In this document: positions 1-6,722 of the stretch, one piece after another | Numbering within the stretch: position 1 is the first letter of the stretch | Layout: every line of letters begins with the position of its first letter | IMG/VR virus record: IMGVR_UViG_3300040807_002991 | Location: 1-22,021 of that record | Source: a virus | Strand: one strand, 5' to 3' | Length of the DNA stretch: 22,021 nt | Program-made: the position numbers and the translations under genes | The notes under the pieces: generated by a model | What the model was told of the DNA's origin: nothing | Seen by the model: the letters and a program-made list of their open reading frames with translations, nothing else | The model's database searches: none

Positions 1-165
1 GTTAACATTTATTCTGAAGTTGAATGGTTCTTTCCAAGGGTTAGGACCAATCATTTATTAACCACACCCATAAGCACAAATGAAAATCCCCAGTGTGCTT
101 TTTTTATAAAGGATATTAATCGCAACACTGACACAGTCAGTTTGCATAATTTATTTCATGCTTAA
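1..165 (+). CDS. C-terminal end of an unrecognised protein (cut by window start)
   Basis: An open frame runs in from the left edge without a stop and ends with TAA at 163-165, giving 54 residues ending in SLHNLFHA. Its end overlaps the kdsA start by 8 bases, the same tight packing seen through the rest of this strand, which supports it being a real gene end. I do not recognise the family. Because kdsA follows directly, a sugar-related function is possible, but that rests on position only. Confidence 0.5.
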   Translation, partial: VNIYSEVEWFFPRVRTNHLLTTPISTNENPQCAFFIKDINRNTDTVSLHNLFHA

Positions 166-958
166 TTTTACATTCAACAATTCAGCACCTTTGAAGGTAA
201 TTGCTGGTCCTTGTCAAATAGAATCAATGCAACATACACTAGAAATGGCGGACAGGTTAGCAATCATATGTTCAGAAATAGGAATCAGATGGGTATATAA
301 ATCCTCTTTCGATAAAGCCAATCGTTCATCGATAACGGGAAAAAGAGGCCTTGGCATCGATGAGGGATTGAAGTGCTTACAGAAAGTTAAAGAAGACTAC
401 AAAGTCCCGGTGATAACAGATATTCACCACCACGAACAAGCATCGGTGGTTGCAGAAGTTGTCGACATAATCCAAATACCTGCTTTCTTATGCAGACAAA
501 CAGATTTAATTGTAGCCGCAGGCGAAACTGGAAAAATTGTTAATGTTAAGAAAGGTCAATTTTTATCATACAAGGAAGTTGCTAACATTAAAGACAAATA
601 TCCAAAGAACAAGAACTTTATGATCACCGAAAGGGGAACCACATTCGGCTATAACAATCTAGTTGTCGATATGAGAGGAATTCACTCAATGCGTGATCAT
701 TACCCAGTGATCATGGACGGCACACATTCTGTGCAACAGCCAGGAGGAATGGGATCATCATCCGGAGGCGACAGAACCTATGTCGAACCGCTATGCAGAG
801 CCGCCGTATCCATCGGCATCGCTGGTGTGTTCTTAGAGGTTCACAATGATCCAGATAATGCTCCATCCGATGGACCTAATATGTTAACTCCTGAGTCGTT
901 CAGAAAACTTTTGATAAATCTGAAGGAGTTAGATACCTGTGTTAAACAAAAACTCTAA
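158..958 (+). CDS. kdsA: 3-deoxy-8-phosphooctulonate synthase, metal-dependent type
   Basis: This enzyme condenses phosphoenolpyruvate with arabinose 5-phosphate to make KDO 8-phosphate, the precursor of the inner-core LPS sugar KDO. At 266 aa it is near full family length. Recognisable segments are AGPCQIES (16-23), KSSFDKANRSS (48-58), the PAFLCRQTDL stretch (about 108-117) and SDGPN (237-241). The metal ligands of the metal-dependent class are all present: Cys19, His190, Glu227 and Asp238; the E. coli non-metal class has Asn where Cys19 sits. The ATG at 158 puts the conserved core near the N-terminus as expected. It overlaps the genes on both sides. In a phage it probably alters or supplies host surface sugar, or makes a KDO-like sugar for the virion; which of these is not shown by the sequence. 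Confidence 0.93.
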   Translation: MLNFTFNNSAPLKVIAGPCQIESMQHTLEMADRLAIICSEIGIRWVYKSSFDKANRSSITGKRGLGIDEGLKCLQKVKEDYKVPVITDIHHHEQASVVAEVVDIIQIPAFLCRQTDLIVAAGETGKIVNVKKGQFLSYKEVANIKDKYPKNKNFMITERGTTFGYNNLVVDMRGIHSMRDHYPVIMDGTHSVQQPGGMGSSSGGDRTYVEPLCRAAVSIGIAGVFLEVHNDPDNAPSDGPNMLTPESFRKLLINLKELDTCVKQKL

Positions 959-2243
959 GTACAACCGTCGCAGAATCTGGAAGCCTCACCACCAACTCAA
1001 TCAAGAAACGAGATATCGATTCAGAGATCCAGATGTAGTGTATCCAAAAAAATATCTAAATGTATTAGAGTGGTTGCAAAACCCAAAAATCATACTAGAC
1101 GAGTTTTACACAAGTTTTTGGCAGAGAATTCAAAACTTCCAAAGCAATCCTGGTAAAAAAGTTTACTTCCAATCACAGTCAACCAATAGTATCCTCAACA
1201 AATCAGATGTGACCGAACGTTCACCTTTTGTTGCTCATCACGGAAAAGATTACTATGTCAATCGTGGCAAAGACACCTGCATGGTAGTGCTTGGTGGAGA
1301 TTGGACCAGTGGAAACAAGATGTGGGTCGATCACGAATTGCAGATCGATTTAAAAGACAACTTCGACACATTGGACTTTAGATTAGAGCAAAGCTATGCG
1401 GGAATATTAGCAAAAAAATGTAACACAGATCTTTATTTTGCATCATCAAACGATAATTCTAATAATACAGACAATGTATTTTCGTTGATAGCAATCCTCG
1501 ATTGGTTGCAAGAAAAAAATTATAGAGAAATTTTTGTCGTGTTCGACTTCCAATGTGCAGAACAGGATTGGACATACTCTGTGGTGTGGGGCGATCAAAC
1601 CTTGACCAGTAGATATGGTAAGTTCTATAAACCAAATCTCAAAGGTGCCGGAGACAGAACCGTGTCTAATATGCCTGATCAGTCAACACCTTGGGCATAT
1701 TATTTTTGGCATCTAGGAGCAAAAAGAGATGATGTGCTTAACAATGGTTGGAACTATATGGAGCAATGGCCATATGGATTTTTCAAATACGAAGAATACT
1801 TCAAATATTACGATCTATGTATCTTGGAACTATTGGATGCCATCACCGATAAGTGGCTGAACGTATCGACCACAGTGATGAAGACAAATCACTATTGGAA
1901 GGAATTCGAATTTGGTAAATTAAAAATAATAGAAAAACCATGGATGCAAACTGTGTTAGAACACTTCGGACATAATCTAGAACTATCTCCTATAAACGAT
2001 GATAAAATGCTGATCGAAATCCAAGACCTCTTCATTGTAAATCCATTGCCAATACAAAAGCATCAATACTCTATGTTAAGAGAAGAACGTTTCCTGCAAG
2101 ACGCTGTTAACAAAAAACAAGAAGTACACAAGATCTTAAACAATCTCAAAGACAAAGACTATTTCTACGAAGGATATCCACAAAGAGAATGTCATCACGA
2201 ACTAGCTTGGTATCTTATTGACAAATGCAAATGGAAGTTATAA
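939..2243 (+). CDS. SGNH-hydrolase-like protein with a degenerate nucleophile block
   Basis: A 434-aa soluble protein starting with GTG at 939, preceded by AAGGAG at 923-928; it overlaps kdsA by 20 bases. The central part looks like the SGNH hydrolase fold: GGDWTSG (119-125) sits where block I (GDS) is expected, SSND (169-172) resembles the block III G-x-N-D region, a beta strand REIFVVFDF follows, and HHELAWYL near residue 420 resembles the C-terminal block with the catalytic His. The Ser expected after GD is replaced by Trp, so it may lack hydrolase activity or use another residue. Such proteins in phages often sit with glycan genes; kdsA is immediately upstream. The family call is by motif pattern only and the substrate is unknown. 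Confidence 0.5.
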   Translation: MLNKNSKYNRRRIWKPHHQLNQETRYRFRDPDVVYPKKYLNVLEWLQNPKIILDEFYTSFWQRIQNFQSNPGKKVYFQSQSTNSILNKSDVTERSPFVAHHGKDYYVNRGKDTCMVVLGGDWTSGNKMWVDHELQIDLKDNFDTLDFRLEQSYAGILAKKCNTDLYFASSNDNSNNTDNVFSLIAILDWLQEKNYREIFVVFDFQCAEQDWTYSVVWGDQTLTSRYGKFYKPNLKGAGDRTVSNMPDQSTPWAYYFWHLGAKRDDVLNNGWNYMEQWPYGFFKYEEYFKYYDLCILELLDAITDKWLNVSTTVMKTNHYWKEFEFGKLKIIEKPWMQTVLEHFGHNLELSPINDDKMLIEIQDLFIVNPLPIQKHQYSMLREERFLQDAVNKKQEVHKILNNLKDKDYFYEGYPQRECHHELAWYLIDKCKWKL

Positions 2244-2246
2244 AAT
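2218..2246 (+). promoter_or_regulatory. sigma70-type promoter for the gp62-like gene, leaderless layout
   Basis: TTGACA at 2218-2223, a 17-base spacer, and TAAAAT at 2241-2246. The ATG at 2253 is 6 bases past the -10 box, so the expected transcript start falls on or next to the start codon. The -35 box lies in the end of the preceding gene and the -10 box contains its stop codon. Confidence 0.65.
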
Positions 2247-2252
2247 AGTATC

Positions 2253-2702
2253 ATGGCTGGAAAATTCTTAGACATCAAAGCAATGATGAATGCAGTGGAT
2301 TCTAGAAACAAAACTTGGTATCAAAATCTAAGTCCAGAAGATCAAAAACTATATTCTCCATATATGGCAATGAAATGGACAGCATCTGTTGAACATCCAG
2401 AACCGAGCATTCAAGAATTTTATATAGAAGAAATTAATGAAAATGTTAATAAACATCATTGGACACTGACAAAATCACATAAAAGATTGCTTTGGAGACT
2501 TACAGCTATGTGCGGTTCTACATTTAAAATGTTCCACAAATGGATATATCCAAAAAAGAAAAAGACTTCGGAAAAATCCAAAATCAAGGACCTGCAAGTG
2601 ATGTTTCCAAATGCAAAAATGCATGATCTTGAAGTTTTAGATAAAACTTTGAGCACAAAAGAACACAAAGAACTTAAACTACAATACGGAATAGAAAAAT
2701 GA
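2253..2702 (+). CDS. Probable clamp-loader small subunit, gp62-like
   Basis: 149 aa, basic. The pattern [13 protein letters not shown] (33-45), a spaced hydrophobic helix, [10 protein letters not shown] and then [11 protein letters not shown], followed by a short helical tail, matches the layout of T4-type gp62: Y-x-P/K-F-M near the N-terminus and a later R-Y-x-K-W-x-K basic motif. In T4, gp62 with four gp44 subunits loads the gp45 sliding clamp. No gp44 gene is in the window, so the partner would lie elsewhere. It has its own leaderless-type promoter and abuts the ferredoxin gene with a 4-base overlap. The call rests on pattern resemblance to a fast-evolving family; an unknown small phage protein is the alternative. 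Confidence 0.55.
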   Translation: MAGKFLDIKAMMNAVDSRNKTWYQNLSPEDQKLYSPYMAMKWTASVEHPEPSIQEFYIEEINENVNKHHWTLTKSHKRLLWRLTAMCGSTFKMFHKWIYPKKKKTSEKSKIKDLQVMFPNAKMHDLEVLDKTLSTKEHKELKLQYGIEK

Positions 2703-3022
2703 CTTATCTAGTAAATGACAAATGTGTGATGTGTAAACATACCACCTGTGTGTCGGTGTGTCCTGTAGACTGTTTTTATGAGGGTGAAAATATGCTAGTG
2801 ATCAATCCCGATGAATGCATTGATTGTGGTGTGTGCGAACCAGAATGTCCTGAAGAGGCGATCATCCCTGACAGCCAAGATACCAACGGCTTTTGGAAGG
2901 AAGTAAACACAAAATACTCAAACATCTGGCCAAACATAGCAGACGAGAAGGAGCCATTGCCCGATTACGAGAAGCACTCCGGCGAAGAAGGTAAATGGGA
3001 GAAATATTTTAAAGAAAAATAA
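2699..3022 (+). CDS. fdxA: 7Fe ferredoxin (3Fe-4S plus 4Fe-4S), FdxA type
   Basis: A small cytoplasmic electron carrier of 107 aa. The cysteine layout is that of Azotobacter ferredoxin I: Cys9, Cys17 and Cys50 would bind the 3Fe-4S cluster, and Cys21, Cys40, Cys43 and Cys46 the 4Fe-4S cluster; Cys12 and Cys25 are extra, as in the family. The stretches [10 protein letters not shown] (20-29) and NPDECIDCG (36-44) are strongly conserved, and the acidic C-terminal tail with WPNI and PLPD is also typical, so it is complete. It begins inside the end of the gp62-like gene (ATGA overlap) and its stop overlaps the next start. Neighbouring radical SAM genes suggest it could reduce their clusters; host reductases would have to feed it. 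That role is inference. Confidence 0.93.
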   Translation: MTYLVNDKCVMCKHTTCVSVCPVDCFYEGENMLVINPDECIDCGVCEPECPEEAIIPDSQDTNGFWKEVNTKYSNIWPNIADEKEPLPDYEKHSGEEGKWEKYFKEK

Positions 3023-3216
3023 TGTACGAGTGGATATTTTTTACAGTACCAACAAAACTGGTTCCATTATATTGTAGGAAACTGATATGGAACTTATGGA
3101 TACTTTTTTTCTTTTCAGTCATACTTTTTGGCTACCTGCCTAGTGCATTGTTAATTTTTGTTTGGTTTCTTATTACTGATTTTTCATTTTACATACAGGT
3201 CACTTTAAAAAAATGA
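3022..3216 (+). CDS. Small membrane protein, unknown function
   Basis: 64 aa with two hydrophobic segments, roughly residues 22-38 (NLWILFFFSVILFGYL) and 42-57, so it is probably a two-span inner-membrane protein. Its ATG overlaps the ferredoxin stop (TAATG) and its TGA overlaps the ATG at 3213, so it sits in a translationally coupled chain. No family recognised. Confidence 0.6.
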   Translation: MYEWIFFTVPTKLVPLYCRKLIWNLWILFFFSVILFGYLPSALLIFVWFLITDFSFYIQVTLKK

Positions 3217-3257
3217 GTCATCCATCGATTTTTAATTATCAACCTGCTAAAATAAAA
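3208..3257 (+). repeat. 50-bp direct repeat, copy 1 (duplicated gene start)
   Basis: Positions 3208-3257 match 4410-4459 at 48 of 50 bases (differences at 3226/4428 and 3236/4438). Both copies include an A-run, an ATG and 15 codons. Copy 2 is the true start of the zinc-finger gene at 4415. Copy 1 continues for only 6 more codons before a stop. Confidence 0.95.
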
Positions 3258-3278
3258 TCGGTGGAATATTCACAATGA
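3213..3278 (+). CDS. 21-aa leader ORF copied from the start of the zinc-finger gene
   Basis: ATG at 3213, TGA at 3276-3278. Residues 1-15 match residues 1-15 of the protein at 4415 except Ser5 (Leu) and Asn8 (Lys). It then diverges and stops. Its stop overlaps the radical SAM ATG at 3275 (ATGA), and its start overlaps the previous stop the same way. It could be a relic of a recombination event or a short coupling peptide that carries ribosomes into the radical SAM gene. Translation is inferred only. Confidence 0.45.
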   Translation: MSHPSIFNYQPAKIKSVEYSQ

Positions 3279-4411
3279 AATGCTTATGGCCTGTTAATCA
3301 TATAAGCATAGATGCGTATGGTTATGTTCGACCTTGCTGTGCTTGGGAATTATGGGATGTTAAGACCCCTCCATTTAATATCAACGAGAACACGCTAACT
3401 GATTATTTTAAATCTGACTCTTACACTTCATTAATAGAAAAAATGAAAAATAATCAATTCGGTGAAGGTTGTAGATATTGCATGGTTCAAGAAAGACAAG
3501 ATATCTATAGTATGAAAGATGAAAGTTTCGAAGATTACGAATTTAGCGATACTTTCAAAATATCTAATATGGAAATAAAATTTGGTAACCTTTGTAATCA
3601 AGGATGTGTGATGTGCTCGCCTCGTAATTCGTCTGTGCTAGAACAAGAACAAATCAAATACAAAATCGACACCAAACAAGAAAAGTTTAAATATCATTTA
3701 GAACATCAAGCAAGATCAAAAATAGTAGACAACCCCTGGTACAAAAATGAACAAAGATTGAATGAAGTTGTAGAAATGGCAAGCAAATCTAAATTGGTTA
3801 GATTCACAGGCGGTGAACCAACCGTTAATAATAACCTTTTTACTTTTCTTTCAAAATTGGAAAAATTGAATTCCAAAGTCACTATAAGAATTACTACTAA
3901 TGGACATACTTTTAATCAAAATTTAATTAACATATTAGAAAAGTTCGACAATGTGATACTGCAAGTTAGCATAGATGGGTACAAAGAAGTGCAAGAGTAT
4001 ATTAGATGGCCGAGTGTTTGGTCAAAGATAGAAACCAATTTAGATAAAATGATCAATATGAAAAATTCATATGTGACAGTAATTTCTACCGTGCAAGTTT
4101 TGAACGTGGGAGAAATAGACAATCTAATAGATTGGGCACTAAAAAAAGGAATAGACTATTTTAATGCATACCCTGTTTGGTCTCCTAGTTACTTTAAACC
4201 TTCACTTGCTTCACAACAACGGAAAGATCATTTCATTAACTCGATCGAAAAATATAAAGACCATGATCGTGTGGATTACAGCAGTCTTCTTAGCATAAAA
4301 AAAGCACTATCTAACGAGCAAGATAAGAAATCATTAGAACACTTGTATTTGTATTTAGAAAGATTAGACAAAGTAAGGAAAACCAATTTCGGTAATTTGC
4401 TTAAAATATAA
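3275..4411 (+). CDS. Radical SAM protein with N-terminal twitch-like cysteine domain
   Basis: 378 aa. The [4Fe-4S]/SAM motif CxxxCxxC is at Cys107, Cys111 and Cys114, followed by FTGGEPTVN (SAM-binding GGEP) and a TNGH strand and QVSIDG strand typical of the TIM-barrel core. Upstream of the barrel, residues 1-70 hold ISIDAYGYVRPCC (Cys21, Cys22) and CRYC (Cys66, Cys69), a half-SPASM (twitch) type auxiliary-cluster region, here placed before the barrel rather than after it as in the other two radical SAM genes of the window. Such enzymes generate a 5'-deoxyadenosyl radical; the substrate is unknown. It lies between the two copies of a 50-bp repeat, which suggests later insertion into the operon. 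The 7Fe ferredoxin upstream is a candidate reductant (inference). Confidence 0.88.
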   Translation: MKCLWPVNHISIDAYGYVRPCCAWELWDVKTPPFNINENTLTDYFKSDSYTSLIEKMKNNQFGEGCRYCMVQERQDIYSMKDESFEDYEFSDTFKISNMEIKFGNLCNQGCVMCSPRNSSVLEQEQIKYKIDTKQEKFKYHLEHQARSKIVDNPWYKNEQRLNEVVEMASKSKLVRFTGGEPTVNNNLFTFLSKLEKLNSKVTIRITTNGHTFNQNLINILEKFDNVILQVSIDGYKEVQEYIRWPSVWSKIETNLDKMINMKNSYVTVISTVQVLNVGEIDNLIDWALKKGIDYFNAYPVWSPSYFKPSLASQQRKDHFINSIEKYKDHDRVDYSSLLSIKKALSNEQDKKSLEHLYLYLERLDKVRKTNFGNLLKI

Positions 4412-4459
4412 AAAATGAGTCATCCATTGATTTTTAAATATCAACCTGCTAAAATAAAA
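4410..4459 (+). repeat. 50-bp direct repeat, copy 2
   Basis: Same 50 bases as 3208-3257 with two differences. This copy forms the 5' end of the intact gene at 4415. The two copies bracket the radical SAM gene. Confidence 0.95.
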
Positions 4460-5140
4460 ACTGATATGCCTACTTGCAACTATTGTTCCAAATCTTTTTC
4501 AAAACAAACCACTTTAGATGTGCATATGTGTGAATCTAAAAGAAGATGGCAACAAAAAGACAACAAGGTGCACGTCTTAGCTTTTGAGATATTTAGAAGA
4601 TTCTATGAGATCAATTATTCAAATCAGCGTGAAAAACAATTTGTAGATTTTGTAAATTCTCAATACTACAGAGCGTTCGTAAAGACAGCAGAATTTATCA
4701 CAGCCAACACACCCATCGAAATTGGTGCTTTTATTGATTGGCTCTGCACATCGAAAATACGTATAGACAGTTGGCCCAAACAAACAACCATAGACACATA
4801 CATCAAACACATCGTAAGAAATGAGCCAGTGCCACAAGCATTGAACAGAACGATCACCGAAATGGGCAACTGGGCTACTGAACAAGATGCAAGGTTAGAA
4901 GACTTTTTCAAATATATCAATCTCAATAGAGCCACCCAATTGATTGCAAATGGAAAAATATCCCCATGGGTGATCCTCAACAGTGAGACTGGCAAAGATA
5001 TGATTTCTATTATGCACGATGATCAGATCAAAATTGTGTATGAAATGATAGACCCTGAGTATTGGAAACGAACATTTAAAAAACGTGAAGAAGATCATGA
5101 GTTTGTGAAGCAAACATTGGCAGAGGCAGGTATAGAATGA
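4415..5140 (+). CDS. Zinc-finger protein, unknown (possible helicase-loader-like)
   Basis: 241 aa. Near the N-terminus CNYC (about 21-24) followed by HMC (about 37-39) forms a C2HC-like zinc finger with the SFSKQTTLDVH spacing of a classical finger. The rest is helical. The middle (VDFVNSQYYRAFVKTAEFI) and the C-terminal GKISPWVILNS faintly recall the T4 gp59 helicase loader, whose order is a charged helical domain and then an ISxETFxxL segment; this is weak and gp59 has no zinc finger. The replication and repair neighbours fit a DNA-binding role. It overlaps the glycosylase start by 4 bases. Function is best left as unknown. Confidence 0.85.
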   Translation: MSHPLIFKYQPAKIKTDMPTCNYCSKSFSKQTTLDVHMCESKRRWQQKDNKVHVLAFEIFRRFYEINYSNQREKQFVDFVNSQYYRAFVKTAEFITANTPIEIGAFIDWLCTSKIRIDSWPKQTTIDTYIKHIVRNEPVPQALNRTITEMGNWATEQDARLEDFFKYINLNRATQLIANGKISPWVILNSETGKDMISIMHDDQIKIVYEMIDPEYWKRTFKKREEDHEFVKQTLAEAGIE

Positions 5141-5526
5141 TGAAAGAACATCTCATGGTGCAACAGCAGGTAAAAAATAAATGGCAACATATGGTGGGAG
5201 TGATTTGTTTAAATCAAACATACAGAAAACAAGTAAAAGAAGTTTTGCCTAAACTTTTTGCAAGATATCCTGATGCAAAGGCATTCTTGCGGGGCAGAGT
5301 AAAAACACAGGAAAATATGTTACGTCCTTTGGGTATGTGGAGTGTTAGAACCAAAAGACTGAGGCAGATGAGCAAGGAATTCCTAACTTGGAATGGCAAA
5401 GAAGCCAGTGATCTACACGGCATTGGCAAGTACGGAAGTGATAGTTACAAAATTTTTTATCTAAACATAATTCCAGATGATGTACAAGATAAAGAACTAA
5501 AGAGGTATATTCAAAATGCAAGTTGA
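5137..5526 (+). CDS. MBD4-like HhH-GPD mismatch DNA glycosylase
   Basis: 129 aa, matching the glycosylase domain of MBD4, which removes T or U from G mismatches. Matching stretches: ICLNQT (23-28) for the MBD4 FLNRT segment, LRPLGMW (62-68) for LKPLGLY, and the helix-hairpin-helix LHGIGKYGSDSYKIF (93-107), almost identical to the MBD4 LHGIGKYGNDSYRIF. The catalytic Asp is predicted as Asp118 in QDKELKRY, lining up with the MBD4 EDHKLNKY segment. There is no methyl-CpG-binding domain and no Fe-S cluster loop of the endonuclease III type. The C-terminus ends soon after the catalytic helix, so the protein is minimal. It overlaps the zinc-finger gene (ATGATGA). It likely repairs deaminated bases in phage DNA, or acts on host DNA; activity is inferred. 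Confidence 0.82.
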   Translation: MMKEHLMVQQQVKNKWQHMVGVICLNQTYRKQVKEVLPKLFARYPDAKAFLRGRVKTQENMLRPLGMWSVRTKRLRQMSKEFLTWNGKEASDLHGIGKYGSDSYKIFYLNIIPDDVQDKELKRYIQNAS

Positions 5527-5576
5527 CACAGAATTTCCGTATTGTTGGAAATATCTAAGAAGTTAAAAAATATCAG

Positions 5577-5604
5577 TTGACGTAAACACTTTTTTGTGTA
5601 AAGT
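5577..5604 (+). promoter_or_regulatory. sigma70-type promoter overlapped by a palindrome
   Basis: TTGACG at 5577-5582, a 16-base spacer, TAAAGT at 5599-5604; the ATG at 5615 lies 10 bases further. A 9-base inverted repeat (5582-5590 and 5605-5613) brackets the -10 box, which would suit a repressor or activator site. Confidence 0.5.
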
Positions 5605-5613
5605 AGTGTTTAC
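5582..5613. repeat. Inverted repeat over the promoter (operator candidate)
   Basis: GTAAACACT at 5582-5590 is repeated as its exact reverse complement AGTGTTTAC at 5605-5613, with a 14-base centre. There is no T-run after it, so a terminator is unlikely. It ends one base before the ATG at 5615. Confidence 0.7.
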
Positions 5614-5614
5614 A

Positions 5615-5788
5615 ATGGAAGTTATTCAAGAAAAAACAGGCGGAGCATTAAAAAAGAAACTGCTGTCCTGTAAAAGCAAGGCCGCTAAGAAAGGTTGGAG
5701 AGATCCACGCAATTCTCAGCAATGGGCAGAAAAATTATTGTATTTGCGATTAGCAGACATTGTAAGAAAAAGATATAACATTTACTAA
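5615..5788 (+). CDS. Small basic protein, unknown
   Basis: 57 aa, rich in Lys and Arg, with no recognised domain; it contains WRDPRNSQQWAEKLLYLRLADIV, which looks helical. The ATG at 5615 is preferred over an upstream in-frame TTG at 5594 because the TTG lies inside the promoter and palindrome. No ribosome-binding site is visible. It is first in a run of four tiny genes, typical of phage early regions; a host-takeover or DNA-binding role is only a guess. Confidence 0.6.
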   Translation: MEVIQEKTGGALKKKLLSCKSKAAKKGWRDPRNSQQWAEKLLYLRLADIVRKRYNIY

Positions 5789-5800
5789 CTTCGGAGGTTT

Positions 5801-5995
5801 ATGACGAGAAAAATACAAGTAAAGATTACAGATGGCAGAGAGTTTAGCGAGGAAAAAGAAGGTTTGGGTTTGAAAAAAATATTCAAATCAGTGGCGGGTG
5901 GAGCACCAAAAGGAACCACACGTTTGCGAGTACAATACACAAATCGCAAAGGCACAGAAATCGATAGATGGGTCAAGGTTCCTAAAACCAAATAA
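5801..5995 (+). CDS. Small basic protein, unknown
   Basis: 64 aa with alternating charged and beta-strand-like stretches (KIQVKITDG, TRLRVQYTNRKG). There is a strong Shine-Dalgarno GGAGG at 5793-5797, only 3 bases before the ATG, closer than usual. It follows the previous gene by 12 bases. No family recognised. Confidence 0.65.
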   Translation: MTRKIQVKITDGREFSEEKEGLGLKKIFKSVAGGAPKGTTRLRVQYTNRKGTEIDRWVKVPKTK

Positions 5996-6003
5996 TTATT
6001 ATT

Positions 6004-6159
6004 ATGAAAACTAAAAATAAAAAACAGAAAAAAGATCGACCTAAGATCTTCGAAAGAAATCCTGACACCGATGTTATCCGCTGGCGGTACATAGACGAGT
6101 CACCTGATAAATTTGGCTGGCCCAACTATGGTAGGATTTTAAAACAAAAGAAAAAATAA
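6004..6159 (+). CDS. 51-aa lysine-rich protein, unknown
   Basis: ATG at 6004, TAA at 6157-6159. The N-terminus is a run of Lys, Gln and Asn, then a more structured middle (VIRWRYIDESPDKFGWPNYG). It is on the same strand and within 12 bases of both neighbours, filling the space between them, which supports it being real. No family recognised. Confidence 0.55.
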   Translation: MKTKNKKQKKDRPKIFERNPDTDVIRWRYIDESPDKFGWPNYGRILKQKKK

Positions 6160-6171
6160 ACAAGGACTTAT

Positions 6172-6390
6172 ATGGTTTTTACTAAAAAGACTGCAAAGGG
6201 GAGATACAAATCTATTTCTATTCCTTTAATCAATAAAGAACACACAGATAATCAGATAGACGAAATAAAAGAAATACAAAGGCAATCCATTGCAAACTTC
6301 ATTGCTCACAAGGGAATAGAACTTATACCTTTTGGTCAATCTGGAAATCCAGAAATGATCAAAAAAAGAGGATGGGGCAGGAAAAAATAA
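6172..6390 (+). CDS. Small protein, unknown
   Basis: 72 aa, mostly helical and basic at both ends (ending KKRGWGRKK). AAGGAC at 6163-6168 is a plausible ribosome-binding site. Its TAA is directly followed by the ATG of the membrane protein at 6391, indicating co-translation. Confidence 0.65.
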   Translation: MVFTKKTAKGRYKSISIPLINKEHTDNQIDEIKEIQRQSIANFIAHKGIELIPFGQSGNPEMIKKRGWGRKK

Positions 6391-6693
6391 ATGTCACAGT
6401 ACAAGAACTACAGGCAATATCTTATACGTTGGCTGAAGAAAGATTACGTAGAGAACCGGCCTAGATTCTTCGCTGAACTTTTAGGACTTATACTAGGCAT
6501 AGGTGCGACCACTGTGATGGCATTCACTATGCCTCAACCAAATCTCTTTATATCTTACTGTATGTGGGAGATGTCCGCAGTTTGTTTGATATTCGGTGCT
6601 GTTTCTAGAGGGTCCGTTGGTTTAACTTTGTTATATGTTTTATACTTTACCATCGACGGATTTGGTTTGATTCGACTCTTAGGTTGGTTGTAA
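6391..6693 (+). CDS. Integral membrane protein, unknown
   Basis: 100 aa. A basic, soluble N-terminus (KNYRQYLIRWLKKDY) is followed by three hydrophobic segments, about residues 28-45, 50-68 and 76-97. This is consistent with a small three-span inner-membrane protein. The start directly follows the previous stop. I do not recognise the family. Its stop codon forms part of the next gene's -35 box. Confidence 0.7.
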   Translation: MSQYKNYRQYLIRWLKKDYVENRPRFFAELLGLILGIGATTVMAFTMPQPNLFISYCMWEMSAVCLIFGAVSRGSVGLTLLYVLYFTIDGFGLIRLLGWL

Positions 6694-6716
6694 AATTTAC
6701 ACAAATCAGTTATAAT
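6688..6716 (+). promoter_or_regulatory. sigma70-type promoter for the mini polymerase, leaderless layout
   Basis: TTGTAA at 6688-6693, a 17-base spacer, and a perfect TATAAT at 6711-6716. Six bases later comes the ATG at 6723, so the predicted +1 is the A of the start codon. There is no room for a Shine-Dalgarno site. Confidence 0.7.
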
Positions 6717-6722
6717 AGTAAT

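Noticed and set aside
4666-4995. Minus-strand 109-aa open frame under the zinc-finger gene
   Set aside because: Opposite a gene in a coupled chain; no start signal.
5523-5528. TTGACA upstream of the small-gene cluster
   Set aside because: No -10-like hexamer at 16-18 bases; the TTGACG at 5577 is better placed.
5516-5566. 16-codon ORF starting inside the glycosylase end
   Set aside because: Too short, no ribosome-binding site, no recognisable content; overlap alone is not enough.
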